This document shows, in pieces, positions 20,057 to 29,990 of a stretch of DNA of 64,000 bases. Position 1 is the first letter of the stretch. The number at the start of each line of letters is the position of its first letter. Source of the DNA: Polaromonas sp. (GTDB taxonomy: Bacteria > Pseudomonadota > Gammaproteobacteria > Burkholderiales > Burkholderiaceae_C); contig JAIPCZ010000002.1 of the NCBI GenBank assembly GCA_021737975.1, forward strand, positions 62,001 through 126,000, given 5' to 3'. Under the pieces are notes generated by a model that saw only the letters and a program-made list of their open reading frames with translations, searched no databases and had not been told where the DNA came from. The translations under genes and the position numbers were made by a program.

Positions 20057-20998
20057 TCAGGACCAGAGGCAGGGCGGGTAGCCGCCGGCCTCGGTCAAAT
20101 GCTGGAGGCTGCGGGCGCACAGGGCCTTGTCCTGCGGGTAGGTCACGCCAAACCAGACACTCCCGGTGGGCAGGGCGCGGCATTGGACCTGCTGCGACCG
20201 GACCAGCGTGTCCACCGCGGTGGGCAGATAGCATTCGGACGCCGGGTCCTGGCCCTGCCGCTCGAGGAACCGGGCGAACAGCTCAGCCAGGCTGACCAGC
20301 ACCGACGGCGTCATGCCCCAGAAATTCATCGAAACCGGCGCCTGCAGAGGAAGCGAAAAGACCTGACCCGAAAGCCGGCGCCCGCGGCACACGCCGTCGC
20401 CTTCGATCTTGATGTCAGTGAGCTCTTCAACCGACACCAGCAGTCCGTCCTGCACCTGGCAGATGCCGCGGTTGACCCCGCCATGGCTGGACAGAGTGCT
20501 CTGGACGGTATATGCCACCATGGCGCATTGATGGGGCGGACAATCCGCCTCAAGCCATTGCCAGTGGTAGTCAGCCATGCACCGGTAGGCCTCCCGGCCG
20601 TAAAAATCATCGGCATTAACCACGGCAAAAAAACCATCAAGGAGCTGGCGAGCCGACATGACGGCATGCACCGTGCCCCAGGGCTTGATGCGTCCTGCCG
20701 GCAGTGTGAACCCGGCGGGCAGATCGTGCAGGTCCTGAAACACGCACACCACCTCAACATGCCTGGCATAACGGCTGGCCACCTGCGCCTGAAATTGGGC
20801 GGCAAAGTCCCTTCGGATGACAAACACGATGCGCCCGAATCCGCTGCGCAGGGCGTCAAACACCGAATAGTCCAGGAGCGTCTCGCCATGGGGGCCCATC
20901 GGCTCGAGTTGCTTGAGACCGCCATACCTGGACCCCATGCCGGCGGCGAGCACCACCAGCGCGGGCTTCGTCACGGGGGCTTGTTTTTCCGGCAACAT
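20057..20998 (-). CDS. Nucleotidyltransferase family protein
   Basis: VVLAAGMGSRYGGLKQLEPMGPHGETLLDYSVFDA; start trimmed to MLPEKQAP. Confidence 0.8.
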   Translation of the reverse strand: MLPEKQAPVTKPALVVLAAGMGSRYGGLKQLEPMGPHGETLLDYSVFDALRSGFGRIVFVIRRDFAAQFQAQVASRYARHVEVVCVFQDLHDLPAGFTLPAGRIKPWGTVHAVMSARQLLDGFFAVVNADDFYGREAYRCMADYHWQWLEADCPPHQCAMVAYTVQSTLSSHGGVNRGICQVQDGLLVSVEELTDIKIEGDGVCRGRRLSGQVFSLPLQAPVSMNFWGMTPSVLVSLAELFARFLERQGQDPASECYLPTAVDTLVRSQQVQCRALPTGSVWFGVTYPQDKALCARSLQHLTEAGGYPPCLWS

Positions 20999-21018
20999 GA
21001 AGGCCTGGTGCTTGCGCC

Positions 21019-21507
21019 TCAGGACACGATATAGGCGGCAGAGCCCGTGGACAGCAGCTTGCCGTCGGCCCCGAGAAACTCCATGCGGGTGGAGGCCACC
21101 CGTGAGCCCAGCCGCATCACCTCGGCGCGCAACTCGAACCATTCACCAATGCCCGGGCGCAAGTAGTCGACACGCAGGTCAATGGTGCCGAGCTTGGCAA
21201 ATCGCTGCAGGCGCTGCTGGGGTGTCTCATTCATGTGGCGCGCGCCAATGGCGGCCATCACCGCCAGGCCGCCCAGGGCGTCCAGGCTGGCGCTGATGAC
21301 GCCGCCATGAATGCGGTTGTAGGCGTAATGGCCGACCAACTCGGGCTTCATGTCGATGCGCGCACGCACCTGGCCTGGTTTGATCGACGTGATCTTGAGC
21401 CCCAGCATCTGGTTGAAGACGATCAGTTTTTCAAAAATGTTGGCCAAACCCGACACGAATTCGGCTTCAAATTCAATCTCGGCGGGCACAGCAGCGGCAG
21501 CAGTCAT
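21019..21507 (-). CDS. Thioesterase family protein (hotdog)
   Basis: YAYNRIHGGVISASLDALGGLAV. Confidence 0.85.
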   Translation of the reverse strand: MTAAAAVPAEIEFEAEFVSGLANIFEKLIVFNQMLGLKITSIKPGQVRARIDMKPELVGHYAYNRIHGGVISASLDALGGLAVMAAIGARHMNETPQQRLQRFAKLGTIDLRVDYLRPGIGEWFELRAEVMRLGSRVASTRMEFLGADGKLLSTGSAAYIVS

Positions 21508-21543
21508 CGGGCATCCTGTGGCAATAAGACCCGCCCGTGCCGG

Positions 21544-22134
21544 TCAGCTGCCAATGAGGGCTTTCTTGAGGCTGGCGTCCACCGGTTTGTCACCGAGCCA
21601 GATGCGCAGCACGGCGGTGAAGAAGTCTTCGCCAGGTATCACGCTGCCTCGCGCCTGGCCGTTGACTGTGACCTGTGTGCCCGCGTCCGGCACAAATTCG
21701 AAATGAATCACATCGCCCTTTTTGGCCTCGCCCACGGCTTTGAGGTTGGCATTGAGCGCGTCAATTTTCGGTTTCATGGCGGCAAACTGGGCCTCGGTGT
21801 GGTTGTCGCGCAAGCCGTCATTGAGGGCGCCGGCAAAGCTCTCGGCATCGACGTTGCGCAGCATGGTGATCGTGACGCGGCGCGCCCCTGTTTGCGCCAG
21901 CAACTGGGCGGCGCTGGTGGCTTTTTGGGGCGTGTACAAGCCAGCCACGTAGACCTTGAAGAACACCTTGGTGCGCAAGCCGGCCCCATTGAGTTGCAGC
22001 TTGGCGGCACCCAGCTGGCTTGTGGCCTCGAGCTTGACGCCTTCGACCTCGAGCGGCTGCGCCCAGGCCGCCAGGGCGGCGCATGTCAGCAGCAGGCTGG
22101 CGAGGGGTCGCTTCACAGAATTGAATGAACGCAT
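21544..22134 (-). CDS. Chalcone isomerase-like secreted protein
   Basis: Signal peptide; LNGAGLRTKVFFKVYVAGLYTP...IPGEDFFTAVLRIWLGDKPVD. Confidence 0.85.
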   Translation of the reverse strand: MRSFNSVKRPLASLLLTCAALAAWAQPLEVEGVKLEATSQLGAAKLQLNGAGLRTKVFFKVYVAGLYTPQKATSAAQLLAQTGARRVTITMLRNVDAESFAGALNDGLRDNHTEAQFAAMKPKIDALNANLKAVGEAKKGDVIHFEFVPDAGTQVTVNGQARGSVIPGEDFFTAVLRIWLGDKPVDASLKKALIGS

Positions 22135-22159
22135 GGACGGTCTCCTTGGGGTTGAAAAA

Positions 22160-22690
22160 TCACTTTTTACTGGCTGAAAGAGAAGCGCCAAACGTGGTCC
22201 GGATCAGTTGCTGCGACTGTGGGCTGTCCCACTCGCGCGCACCAACGATCTTGCTGAGCACCCGGCCCCTGGCATCGACCAGCAGTGTAAGCGGCAGGCG
22301 GTTGGCACCGAGCATGTTTTCCAGCTCCAGCTCGCGGTCGATGTAATGGTTCAGGGTGGCATGGCTCCTGGTGAGAAAAGCCTTGGCGTTTTGCGGGTAG
22401 TCATCGGTCGAGATGCCGATCACGGTCAGTTGCAGGCCCAGCTCGCTCCAGGCCAGCCGCTCCAGCGAGCCCATTTCCGCGATGCAGGGCGGGCACCAAC
22501 TGGCCCAGACATTGATGATCAGGGGCTTGCCACGAAACGCCGAGAGCTTGCGATCGGGGCCGTTGAGCCCGCGCATCGTGGCTTCGCGCAGCACGCTGCC
22601 CGCAAGTACCTCGCCGGGGGTTTGGGCTTGCGCACCGGTGCCCAGGGCCAGGCCCAGTACCAGCGCGACGGCGGAAAAAAATGCGCGCAT
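22160..22690 (-). CDS. TlpA-like thiol:disulfide oxidoreductase
   Basis: Thioredoxin fold with WASWCPPC. Confidence 0.9.
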   Translation of the reverse strand: MRAFFSAVALVLGLALGTGAQAQTPGEVLAGSVLREATMRGLNGPDRKLSAFRGKPLIINVWASWCPPCIAEMGSLERLAWSELGLQLTVIGISTDDYPQNAKAFLTRSHATLNHYIDRELELENMLGANRLPLTLLVDARGRVLSKIVGAREWDSPQSQQLIRTTFGASLSASKK

Positions 22691-22694
22691 TTTC

Positions 22695-23471
22695 TTAAAA
22701 CGCGCTGAAGTCCGGCTTGCGCTTTTCCATGAACGCGGAAAAGGCTTCCTGCGCGGCGGGCTCGGTCAGCATCCGGCCAAACAGCGTGCCTTCTTCGGCT
22801 ATCCGCTGCGCCACCAGCTCGGCCTGCCCCTGCTTCATCAGGCGCTTGCTGGCGAGCAGGGACCTCATGGGTTTGGCGGCCAGTTTTTGCGCCTGGCGCT
22901 GGGCCAGTGCGTTGACCTCGGCCGGCGGCACGATGCGGCTGATCAGGCCCATCTCCAGCGCGGCCTCGGCCAGGAACGGTTCGCCCAGCAGCAGCGCCTC
23001 GGCGGCACGGCCGTAACCCATGCGTTGCGGCGCCAGCAGGCTGCTGGCCGCCTCAGGGCAGACGCCCAGGTTCACGAAGGGCATGGAAAAGGCGGCGTTG
23101 TCGCCGGCATAGACCAGGTCGCAATGGAACAGCATGGTGGTGCCAATGCCGACCGCCGGGCCGCACACCGCCGCCACAATCGGTTTGGTGAAGCTGCTGA
23201 TGGCGCGCATGAAACGAGACACCGGTGCGTCCAGGGTGGTGGGCGGCGTTTTCAGAAAATCGGCAATGTCGTTGCCCGCGCTGAAAACGGTCTCATGCCC
23301 CTGGATCACGAGCACCCGCACGGCCGGGTCGGCCTGGGCCTGGTCCAGCACCTCGGCCATGCCGGCATACATGGCGGCGGTGAACGCGTTTTTCTTGTCC
23401 ACTCGATGGATCGTGAGGGTGGTGACACCGCCGGCGGTATCGAGCAAAAGCTCAGTCGTCAAATTTGTCAT
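22695..23471 (-). CDS. Enoyl-CoA hydratase
   Basis: VFSAGNDIADF; C-terminal crotonase features; start trimmed to MTNLTTELLL. Confidence 0.9.
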   Translation of the reverse strand: MTNLTTELLLDTAGGVTTLTIHRVDKKNAFTAAMYAGMAEVLDQAQADPAVRVLVIQGHETVFSAGNDIADFLKTPPTTLDAPVSRFMRAISSFTKPIVAAVCGPAVGIGTTMLFHCDLVYAGDNAAFSMPFVNLGVCPEAASSLLAPQRMGYGRAAEALLLGEPFLAEAALEMGLISRIVPPAEVNALAQRQAQKLAAKPMRSLLASKRLMKQGQAELVAQRIAEEGTLFGRMLTEPAAQEAFSAFMEKRKPDFSAF

Positions 23472-23490
23472 GGGCCGTAGGTTATCAGAC

Positions 23491-24687
23491 TCAGACGCGC
23501 TCAAAGATGCCGGCGGCACCTTGGCCCATGCCGATACACATCGTGACCATGCCGTATTTGCCCTGGGTGCGCTGCAGCGCATGGATCAGGGTGGCGGCAC
23601 GAATCGCGCCGGTGGCGCCCAGCGGATGGCCCAGCGCAATGGCGCCGCCCATCGGGTTGACCTTGGCCTGATCCAGCCCCAGCGTGTTGATGACGGCCAG
23701 CGACTGGGCCGCAAAAGCTTCGTTGAGCTCGATCCAGTCCATCTGGTCCAACGTTAAGCCGGCATGGCGCAGTGCCGCCGGGATCGCCTCGATCGGGCCG
23801 ATGCCCATGAATTGCGGCGGCACGCCCTTGGCGGCAAAACTCACAAAACGTGCCAACGGCTTGAGGCCGAACTGCTTGACTGCCTTTTCACTGGCCAAAA
23901 TCAGGGCACCGGCGCCGTCCGAGGTCTGTGAACTGTTACCCGCCGTGACGGTGCCGCGTGCGGCAAACGGATTTTTCAGCTTGGCCAGACCTTCGAGCGT
24001 GGTGTCGGCGCGTGCGCCTTCATCCAGTGTCACCACGCGTTTTCTCTCGATGACCTCGCCGGTGGCCAGGTTGGGCGATCGGTCGGTGACTTCAATGGGC
24101 GTGGTTTCGGCGGTGAAATAACCCGCCGCTTGCGCTGCCAGCGCCCGCTGGTGCGACTGCAGCGCAAACGCATCCTGCGCTTCGCGGCTGACTTTCCATT
24201 GGGTGGCTACTTTTTCGGCCGTCAGACCCATGCCGTAGGCAATGCCGATGTCTTCGTCACGCTCGAACATCAGTGGCGAGAACGACGGCGCGTTGCCCGT
24301 CATGGGCACCATGCTCATGCTCTCGACGCCCGCCGCGATCATCACGTCAGCCTCGCCGACACGAATCCGGTCAGCCGCCATCTGGATCGCCGTCACACCC
24401 GAGGCGCAAAACCGGTTGATGGTGACGCCGCCCACACTCACTGGCAAGCCGGCCAGCACCGCGCCAATGCGGGCAATGTTCAGGCCCTGCGGACCCTCGG
24501 GAATGGCGCAGCCGCAGATGATGTCTTCGATGGCATTGGGGTCGAGGCCCGGCACCTGGGCCAGTGCCGACTGCAGCACCTTGACCAACAAGTCATCGGG
24601 CCGCGTGTTGCGAAAGTAGCCGCGGTGCGACTTGCCAATGGGGCTGCGTGTTGCAGCAACGATGTAGGCGTCAGTAACTTGTTTCAT
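23491..24687 (-). CDS. Acetyl-CoA C-acyltransferase (thiolase)
   Basis: NRFCASGVTAIQMAADRI, NPMGGAIALGHPLGATGAI, CIGMGQGAAGIFE. Confidence 0.95.
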   Translation of the reverse strand: MKQVTDAYIVAATRSPIGKSHRGYFRNTRPDDLLVKVLQSALAQVPGLDPNAIEDIICGCAIPEGPQGLNIARIGAVLAGLPVSVGGVTINRFCASGVTAIQMAADRIRVGEADVMIAAGVESMSMVPMTGNAPSFSPLMFERDEDIGIAYGMGLTAEKVATQWKVSREAQDAFALQSHQRALAAQAAGYFTAETTPIEVTDRSPNLATGEVIERKRVVTLDEGARADTTLEGLAKLKNPFAARGTVTAGNSSQTSDGAGALILASEKAVKQFGLKPLARFVSFAAKGVPPQFMGIGPIEAIPAALRHAGLTLDQMDWIELNEAFAAQSLAVINTLGLDQAKVNPMGGAIALGHPLGATGAIRAATLIHALQRTQGKYGMVTMCIGMGQGAAGIFERV

Positions 24688-24701
24688 TTTTCTCTTTCAG
24701 G

Positions 24702-24858
24702 TCAATTGATAGGTTGACTGGGTTCGTGGTTGAGAGAGCGTCGCGAGCGGCCGCCAGGCTAGGCGGACGGAGCGCAGCAACCGGAACGTACATCCGTACG
24801 TGAGGATTGCGAGCACCGCCCAACGACGCATGGTGGCTGCGCAGTAGCTCTATCAATT
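24702..24858. repeat. Structured intergenic element with inverted-repeat ends
   Basis: AATTGATAG (24704-24712) / CTATCAATT (24850-24858); central hairpin ACGTAC-ATCC-GTACGT (24786-24801). Confidence 0.5.
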
Positions 24859-27252
24859 ACGAACCGGCTTGCCGTTTTGCATCATGCCCATGATGCGCTC
24901 CTGCGTTTTCGGGTTGCCCAGCAGGGTGCCAAAGGCCTGGCGTTCCAGTGTCATCAGGTAGTCCTCGTCCACCAGGCTGCCGGCATCGACATCGCCGCCG
25001 CACACCACCCAGGCAATCTGGCAGCCGATGAAGTAGTCATAGGCGCTGATGAAGCCGCCGTCGCGCATGTTGACCAGGCTGCCCTGGATGGTGGCCAGGC
25101 CACTGCGCCCCGCTACCGGGAACTGGCGCTTGAGCGGGGCGCGGTAGCCGCTGTCGAACATGGCCTTTGCCTCATTCAAGGCCACAAACAGCAACTCGTC
25201 CTTGTGCGGCACGATCACATCGGCGTCCAGCAGGTAGCCCAGCTTGCGCGACTCGTGGGCACTGGTGCCGACCTTGGCCATGGCAGCGGCGGTGAAGCCC
25301 TCGGTCAGGAAGGGCAGCAGGTCCTTGCCCGTTGAATGGGCGGCGTTCTCTGCCGCGCGCCGGGCAATGTAGGCCAGGCCACCGCCGCCGGGAACCAGGC
25401 CCACACCCACTTCGACCAGGCCGATGTAGCTCTCCATCGCCGCTACGCGCCGGGCGGTGTAGGCGGCCAGCTCGCAGCCCCCGCCCAGAGCGAGGCCGCG
25501 CACGGCGGAGACCACCGGCACGTTGGCGTAGCGCAGCTTCAGCATGGCTTGCTGCATCTCGTATTCGGCCTGCGCAATGGCCTTGACGCCGCCCGTCATG
25601 AAGGTCGGCAGCATGGCCTGCAGGTCGGCACCTGCCGAGAACACCTCGTCGTTGGACCAGATCACCAGCCCCATGTACTTTTCTTCGGCCAGCGCCAGCC
25701 CTTTCAGCAGGCCTTCAATCACGTCCGGGCCGATCGCGTGCATCTTGGTCTTGATGCTGGCAATCACCACCTCGTCGTCGAGTGTCCACAGGCGGATGGC
25801 ATCGTCCTCGAGCAAGGTGGTGCCGGCCTTGGCGGCGGTGGGCGCTTGGGCGCCGAGCACACTCTCGGGGAAATGCTGGCGCGCATAGACCGGCAACTTG
25901 CGCACCGGCACAAATTGGCCTGTCGTCGGGTTCCATGAACCCTGGGGTGTGTGCACACCCCCCGCGTCGGCCACCGGGCCCTGGAACACCCAGTCGGGCA
26001 GCGGCGCCTTGCACAGCGCCTTGCCCGCGTCGATGTCTTGCTTGACCATGTTGGCCACGGCGAGCCAGCCGGCTTCCTGCCACAGCTCGAACGGGCCCTG
26101 CTTCATGCCAAAACCCCAGCGCATGCAGAAGTCGACGTCGCGCGCGTTGTCGGCGACATCGGCCAGATGCACGGCGGCATAGTGGAACGCGTTGCGCAAA
26201 ATCGCCCACAGGAATTGCCCTTGCGCGCCCTCGCTGTTGCGCAGCAGTTGCAGGCGTTCAGCGGCGGGCTTTTTCAGCATGCGCGTGTAGACCTCGTCGG
26301 CTTTCTCACTGGCGGGCAAGTAGGTCTTCGAGGCCAGATCAAAACGCATGACATCACGGCCGACCTTCTTGAAAAAACCAGCCTTGGCCTTTTGCCCCAG
26401 GTGGCCCATCTCCAGCAGCGTTTTGAGCACTTCGGGGGTGGCAAAACTGGCGTAGAACGGATCGGCCTCCAGATTCAGGGTGTCTTGCAGCGTCTTGATG
26501 ACGTGGGCCATGGTGTCGAGCCCCACCACATCGGCGGTGCGGAAGGTGCCCGAGCTGGCGCGGCCGAATTTTTTTCCGGTCAGGTCGTCGACCACGTCAA
26601 AGCTCAGGCCGTAGTTTTGCACCTCTTTCATGGTCGCCAGCATGCCGGCCACACCGACGCGGTTGGCGATGAAGTTGGGCGTGTCCTTGGCGCGCACCAC
26701 GCCCTTGCCCAGACTGCTGGTGACAAAGGCTTCGAGCTTATCGAGGATGTGTGATTCGGTGGTGGGCGTGTCAATCAGCTCCACGAGCAGCATGTAGCGC
26801 GGCGGGTTGAAGAAGTGGATGCCGCAAAAGCGCGGCTTGATTTCCTCGGGCAGCACCTCGCTGAGTTTGGTGATGGACAGGCCCGAGGTGTTGGACGCGA
26901 CGATGGCGTGCGGCGCGACAAAGGGTGCAATTTTTTTGTACAGGTCGAGTTTCCAGTCCATGCGCTCGGCAATGGCCTCAATGATCAGGTCGCAGTCCCT
27001 GAGCAGTTCCATGTGCTCTTCGTAGTTGGCCTGCCGGATCAGCGCGGCGTCCTCGGCCACGCCCAGCGGTGAGGGCTTGAGCTTTTTGAGACCCTCCACG
27101 GCACGGGTCACGATGCCGTTCTTGGCCCCTTCCCTGGCGGGGAGGTCAAACAAAATGACGGGCACTTTGCAATTGACCAGGTGCGCGGCGATTTGCGCTC
27201 CCATCACACCGGCGCCGAGCACGGCGACTTTTTTGACATTAAAACGGGACAT
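24853..27252 (-). CDS. 3-hydroxyacyl-CoA dehydrogenase/enoyl-CoA hydratase bifunctional protein
   Basis: VAVLGAGVMGAQIAAHLVN and HCDH motifs; C-terminal crotonase domain. Confidence 0.95.
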   Translation of the reverse strand: MSRFNVKKVAVLGAGVMGAQIAAHLVNCKVPVILFDLPAREGAKNGIVTRAVEGLKKLKPSPLGVAEDAALIRQANYEEHMELLRDCDLIIEAIAERMDWKLDLYKKIAPFVAPHAIVASNTSGLSITKLSEVLPEEIKPRFCGIHFFNPPRYMLLVELIDTPTTESHILDKLEAFVTSSLGKGVVRAKDTPNFIANRVGVAGMLATMKEVQNYGLSFDVVDDLTGKKFGRASSGTFRTADVVGLDTMAHVIKTLQDTLNLEADPFYASFATPEVLKTLLEMGHLGQKAKAGFFKKVGRDVMRFDLASKTYLPASEKADEVYTRMLKKPAAERLQLLRNSEGAQGQFLWAILRNAFHYAAVHLADVADNARDVDFCMRWGFGMKQGPFELWQEAGWLAVANMVKQDIDAGKALCKAPLPDWVFQGPVADAGGVHTPQGSWNPTTGQFVPVRKLPVYARQHFPESVLGAQAPTAAKAGTTLLEDDAIRLWTLDDEVVIASIKTKMHAIGPDVIEGLLKGLALAEEKYMGLVIWSNDEVFSAGADLQAMLPTFMTGGVKAIAQAEYEMQQAMLKLRYANVPVVSAVRGLALGGGCELAAYTARRVAAMESYIGLVEVGVGLVPGGGGLAYIARRAAENAAHSTGKDLLPFLTEGFTAAAMAKVGTSAHESRKLGYLLDADVIVPHKDELLFVALNEAKAMFDSGYRAPLKRQFPVAGRSGLATIQGSLVNMRDGGFISAYDYFIGCQIAWVVCGGDVDAGSLVDEDYLMTLERQAFGTLLGNPKTQERIMGMMQNGKPVRN

Positions 27253-27275
27253 GTTCTTTTTCCTTGAATGATTGA

Positions 27276-29087
27276 TCAGGCCAGCGCCGCATCGGTGTCC
27301 ATGAGCACTTTGCTGCCGGTGCGAGCGGTGCGCATGGCGGTGGCGGTTTCGGGGAACAGCTTGGCAAAGTAAAAGCGCGCGGTTTGTATCTTGGCCAGAT
27401 AGAACGGATCGGCCGGCAGGCCTTGTGATTGAGCGGCGGCAATCTGGCGCAGCGCCACCTGCGCCATGCGCGCCCAGAAGTAGCCGAACACCATGTGACC
27501 TGCCACGCGCAGGTAGTCCACGGCGGCCGCGCCCACCTCGTCGGGATTCTGGAACCCCTTAAAGCCCAGTTCGGTGGTGAACTTGCTCATCTGCTCGCCC
27601 AGGATGGCGATTGGCGTGATGAACTCGGCCATCTTTTCGTTGACACCTTCCTCCGCCACGAGCGCGCCAATCAATTGGCCGAACTTCTTGAGCGTGGCGC
27701 CGTTATTGGCCAGCACCTTGCGGCCCAGCAAATCCAGGCCCTGGATGGTGTTGGTGCCCTCATAAATCATGTTGATGCGGGCGTCCCGCACAAACTGCTC
27801 CATGCCCCATTCCTTGATGAAGCCATGGCCGCCAAAAACCTGCAGGCAGCCCGAGGTGGCGGTCCAGCCGTTGTCGGTGATGAAGGCCTTGACGATGGGG
27901 GTCAGCATGGCGAGCAGTTCGCCCGACTCCTTGCGCACCGCCTCGTCGGGGTGGTGGTACTCTTTTTCCAGCAGCATGGAGCTGAAGCACATCAGGGCGC
28001 GGCCACCTTCTGCGTAGGCCTTGGCAGTGAGCAGCATCTTGCGCACATCGGGGTGCACGATGATCGGGTCGGCCGCCTTGTCCGGCGCCTTGGGGCCGCT
28101 GAGCGAGCGCATCTGGAGGCGGTCCTTGGCATAGGCCAGTGCATTCTGGAACGCCACTTCGGTCAAGCCCAGCGACTGGTTGCCCACCCCCAGGCGCGCC
28201 GCGTTCATCATGACAAACATGCCCTGCATGCCCTTGTTGGGCTGGCCCACCAGCGTGCCGACCGCACCGTCGAGCACGATCTGCGCGGTGGCGTTGGACT
28301 TGATGCCCATCTTGTGTTCCAGGCCGCCGCAGTAAATGCCGTTGCGCGCACCCAGGGAACCATCGGCATGGCTCAGGAACTTCGGAACGATGAACAGGCT
28401 CACGCCCTTGATGCCGGGGGGCGCATCGGGCAGCCGGGCCAGCACCAGGTGAATGATGTTTTCGGTCAAATCGTGTTCGCCGGCGCTGATGAAAATCTTG
28501 TTGCCTGTGATCTTGTAGGTTCCGTCGCCCTGCGGCACGGCCTTGGTGCGCATCAGCCCCAGATCGGTGCCGCAATGGGGCTCGGTCAGGCACATGGTGC
28601 CGGTCCACTCACCGCTGGTCATCTTGTGCAGGTAGGTGGCCTTTTGCGCTTTTGTGCCGTGGGCGGCCAGTGCGTTGTAGGCGCCATGGGTCAGGCCCGG
28701 GTACATGGCCCAGGCCTGGTTGGCCGAGTTCATCATCTCGTAGAAGCACTGGTTGACGATCAGCGGCAGGCCCTGGCCGCCAAACTCCGGCTCGCAGGCC
28801 AGCGCCGCCCAGCCGCTCTCGACGTACTGGGCATAGGCCGCCTTGAAGCCACTCGGCGTGGTGACCGCGTGGCTCGATGGATCGTACTTGCAGCCCTCGG
28901 TGTCGCCGCTGATGTTGAGAGGCAGCAGTACTTCGCTGGCAAATTTTCCGCCTTCTTCGAGCACCGCGTTGATGGTGTCGGCGTCCATCTCGGCGTGCGC
29001 GGGCATGGCTTGCAGGTCGGCGGTGACATTGAGCATTTCGTGCATGACAAACCGCATGTCACGCAATGGCGGGGTATAGATGGCCAT
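27276..29087 (-). CDS. Acyl-CoA dehydrogenase (about 600-aa type)
   Basis: CLTEPHCGTDLGLMRTKA, GGHGFIKEWGMEQFVRDARINMIYEGTNTIQGLDLLGRK. Confidence 0.95.
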   Translation of the reverse strand: MAIYTPPLRDMRFVMHEMLNVTADLQAMPAHAEMDADTINAVLEEGGKFASEVLLPLNISGDTEGCKYDPSSHAVTTPSGFKAAYAQYVESGWAALACEPEFGGQGLPLIVNQCFYEMMNSANQAWAMYPGLTHGAYNALAAHGTKAQKATYLHKMTSGEWTGTMCLTEPHCGTDLGLMRTKAVPQGDGTYKITGNKIFISAGEHDLTENIIHLVLARLPDAPPGIKGVSLFIVPKFLSHADGSLGARNGIYCGGLEHKMGIKSNATAQIVLDGAVGTLVGQPNKGMQGMFVMMNAARLGVGNQSLGLTEVAFQNALAYAKDRLQMRSLSGPKAPDKAADPIIVHPDVRKMLLTAKAYAEGGRALMCFSSMLLEKEYHHPDEAVRKESGELLAMLTPIVKAFITDNGWTATSGCLQVFGGHGFIKEWGMEQFVRDARINMIYEGTNTIQGLDLLGRKVLANNGATLKKFGQLIGALVAEEGVNEKMAEFITPIAILGEQMSKFTTELGFKGFQNPDEVGAAAVDYLRVAGHMVFGYFWARMAQVALRQIAAAQSQGLPADPFYLAKIQTARFYFAKLFPETATAMRTARTGSKVLMDTDAALA

Positions 29088-29170
29088 GGTGTTTCTCCTT
29101 GAGGCTGGATTGATTGATTCGAATGGATTTAGAACACAGGCAGATTGCTAAAACGCATGTTCATGGCGTA

Positions 29171-29851
29171 TCAGGGGCGCGACAGTCCGGACCTGTGGGC
29201 CTTGCCATAACGCAAAAGGATGTTCTCGAAACCGGTGTTGGCGCGGGCAATGGCGCCCGGGCTTTTCAGGAAGCGCGCCTCGTAATGGAGTGCCAGAATC
29301 AAGCCGTGGATCTCGAACGCCACTTGCGCCTCGTCGGCATCCGGCACCAGCTGGCCCTCCTGCTTGGCTTGCACCACCGCCCGGTGGAAGGCGGACAGCC
29401 AGGTCTGCACCGAGCTCGCCAGGGCATCGCGCACCGGGCCGGGACGGTCGTCAAACTCGACCGCGCCGCTGATGAAAATACAGCCTGACTGGATCTCGAT
29501 GGCGACCCGTTTCATCCAGTTGGCAAACAGGGCGCGCACCCGCGGCAGCCCGCGCGGCGCGTCCATGGCGGGGTAAAACACCTCATTTGCAAAGCGCTGG
29601 TAGTACTCGCGAATGACCGAGATCTGCAGTTCTTCGCGCGAACCAAAGTGGGCGAACACGCCGGACTTGCTCATGCGTGTCACCTCGGCGAGTGCGCCAA
29701 TGCTCAAGCCCTCCAGGCCGATCTGTTCCGCCAGTCCCAGCGCGGCATCAACGATGAGCTGTTTGGTTTGCTGGCCTTTTTGAAGCGCCCGCGCACTGCT
29801 GGAGCGCTGGCCGATGCGTTCACTCGTGGTGATGGGTGGGGAAGGATTCAT
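29171..29851 (-). CDS. TetR-family transcriptional regulator
   Basis: N-terminal HTH IVDAALGLAEQIGLEGLSIGALAEVTRMSKSGVFAHFGSREEL; start trimmed. Confidence 0.9.
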   Translation of the reverse strand: MNPSPPITTSERIGQRSSSARALQKGQQTKQLIVDAALGLAEQIGLEGLSIGALAEVTRMSKSGVFAHFGSREELQISVIREYYQRFANEVFYPAMDAPRGLPRVRALFANWMKRVAIEIQSGCIFISGAVEFDDRPGPVRDALASSVQTWLSAFHRAVVQAKQEGQLVPDADEAQVAFEIHGLILALHYEARFLKSPGAIARANTGFENILLRYGKAHRSGLSRP

Positions 29852-29864
29852 GGCGCTGGCGGAT

Positions 29865-29886
29865 AAATAGTACGGTCGTGCTATTT
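29865..29886. promoter_or_regulatory. 22-bp near-perfect palindrome, candidate TetR operator
   Basis: AAATAGTACG-GT-CGTGCTATTT, one mismatched pair, 14 bp upstream of the TetR start. Confidence 0.6.
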
Positions 29887-29990
29887 TGCAGCAATTCACC
29901 CGCCAATGTCGCCAGAGTCGGCGCTTTAGGTACCCTTATCTAGGGGTTTTGCGGGTAAACCCTAGGCCTGTCCATTGGCCAGAGCCGCTT

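Noticed and set aside
24671-24856. 61-aa minus-strand ORF in the fadB-thiolase gap
   Set aside because: Lies within the inverted-repeat element; runs into the thiolase start; no protein-like signature
27429-29102. 557-aa plus-strand ORF
   Set aside because: Antisense shadow of the acyl-CoA dehydrogenase gene
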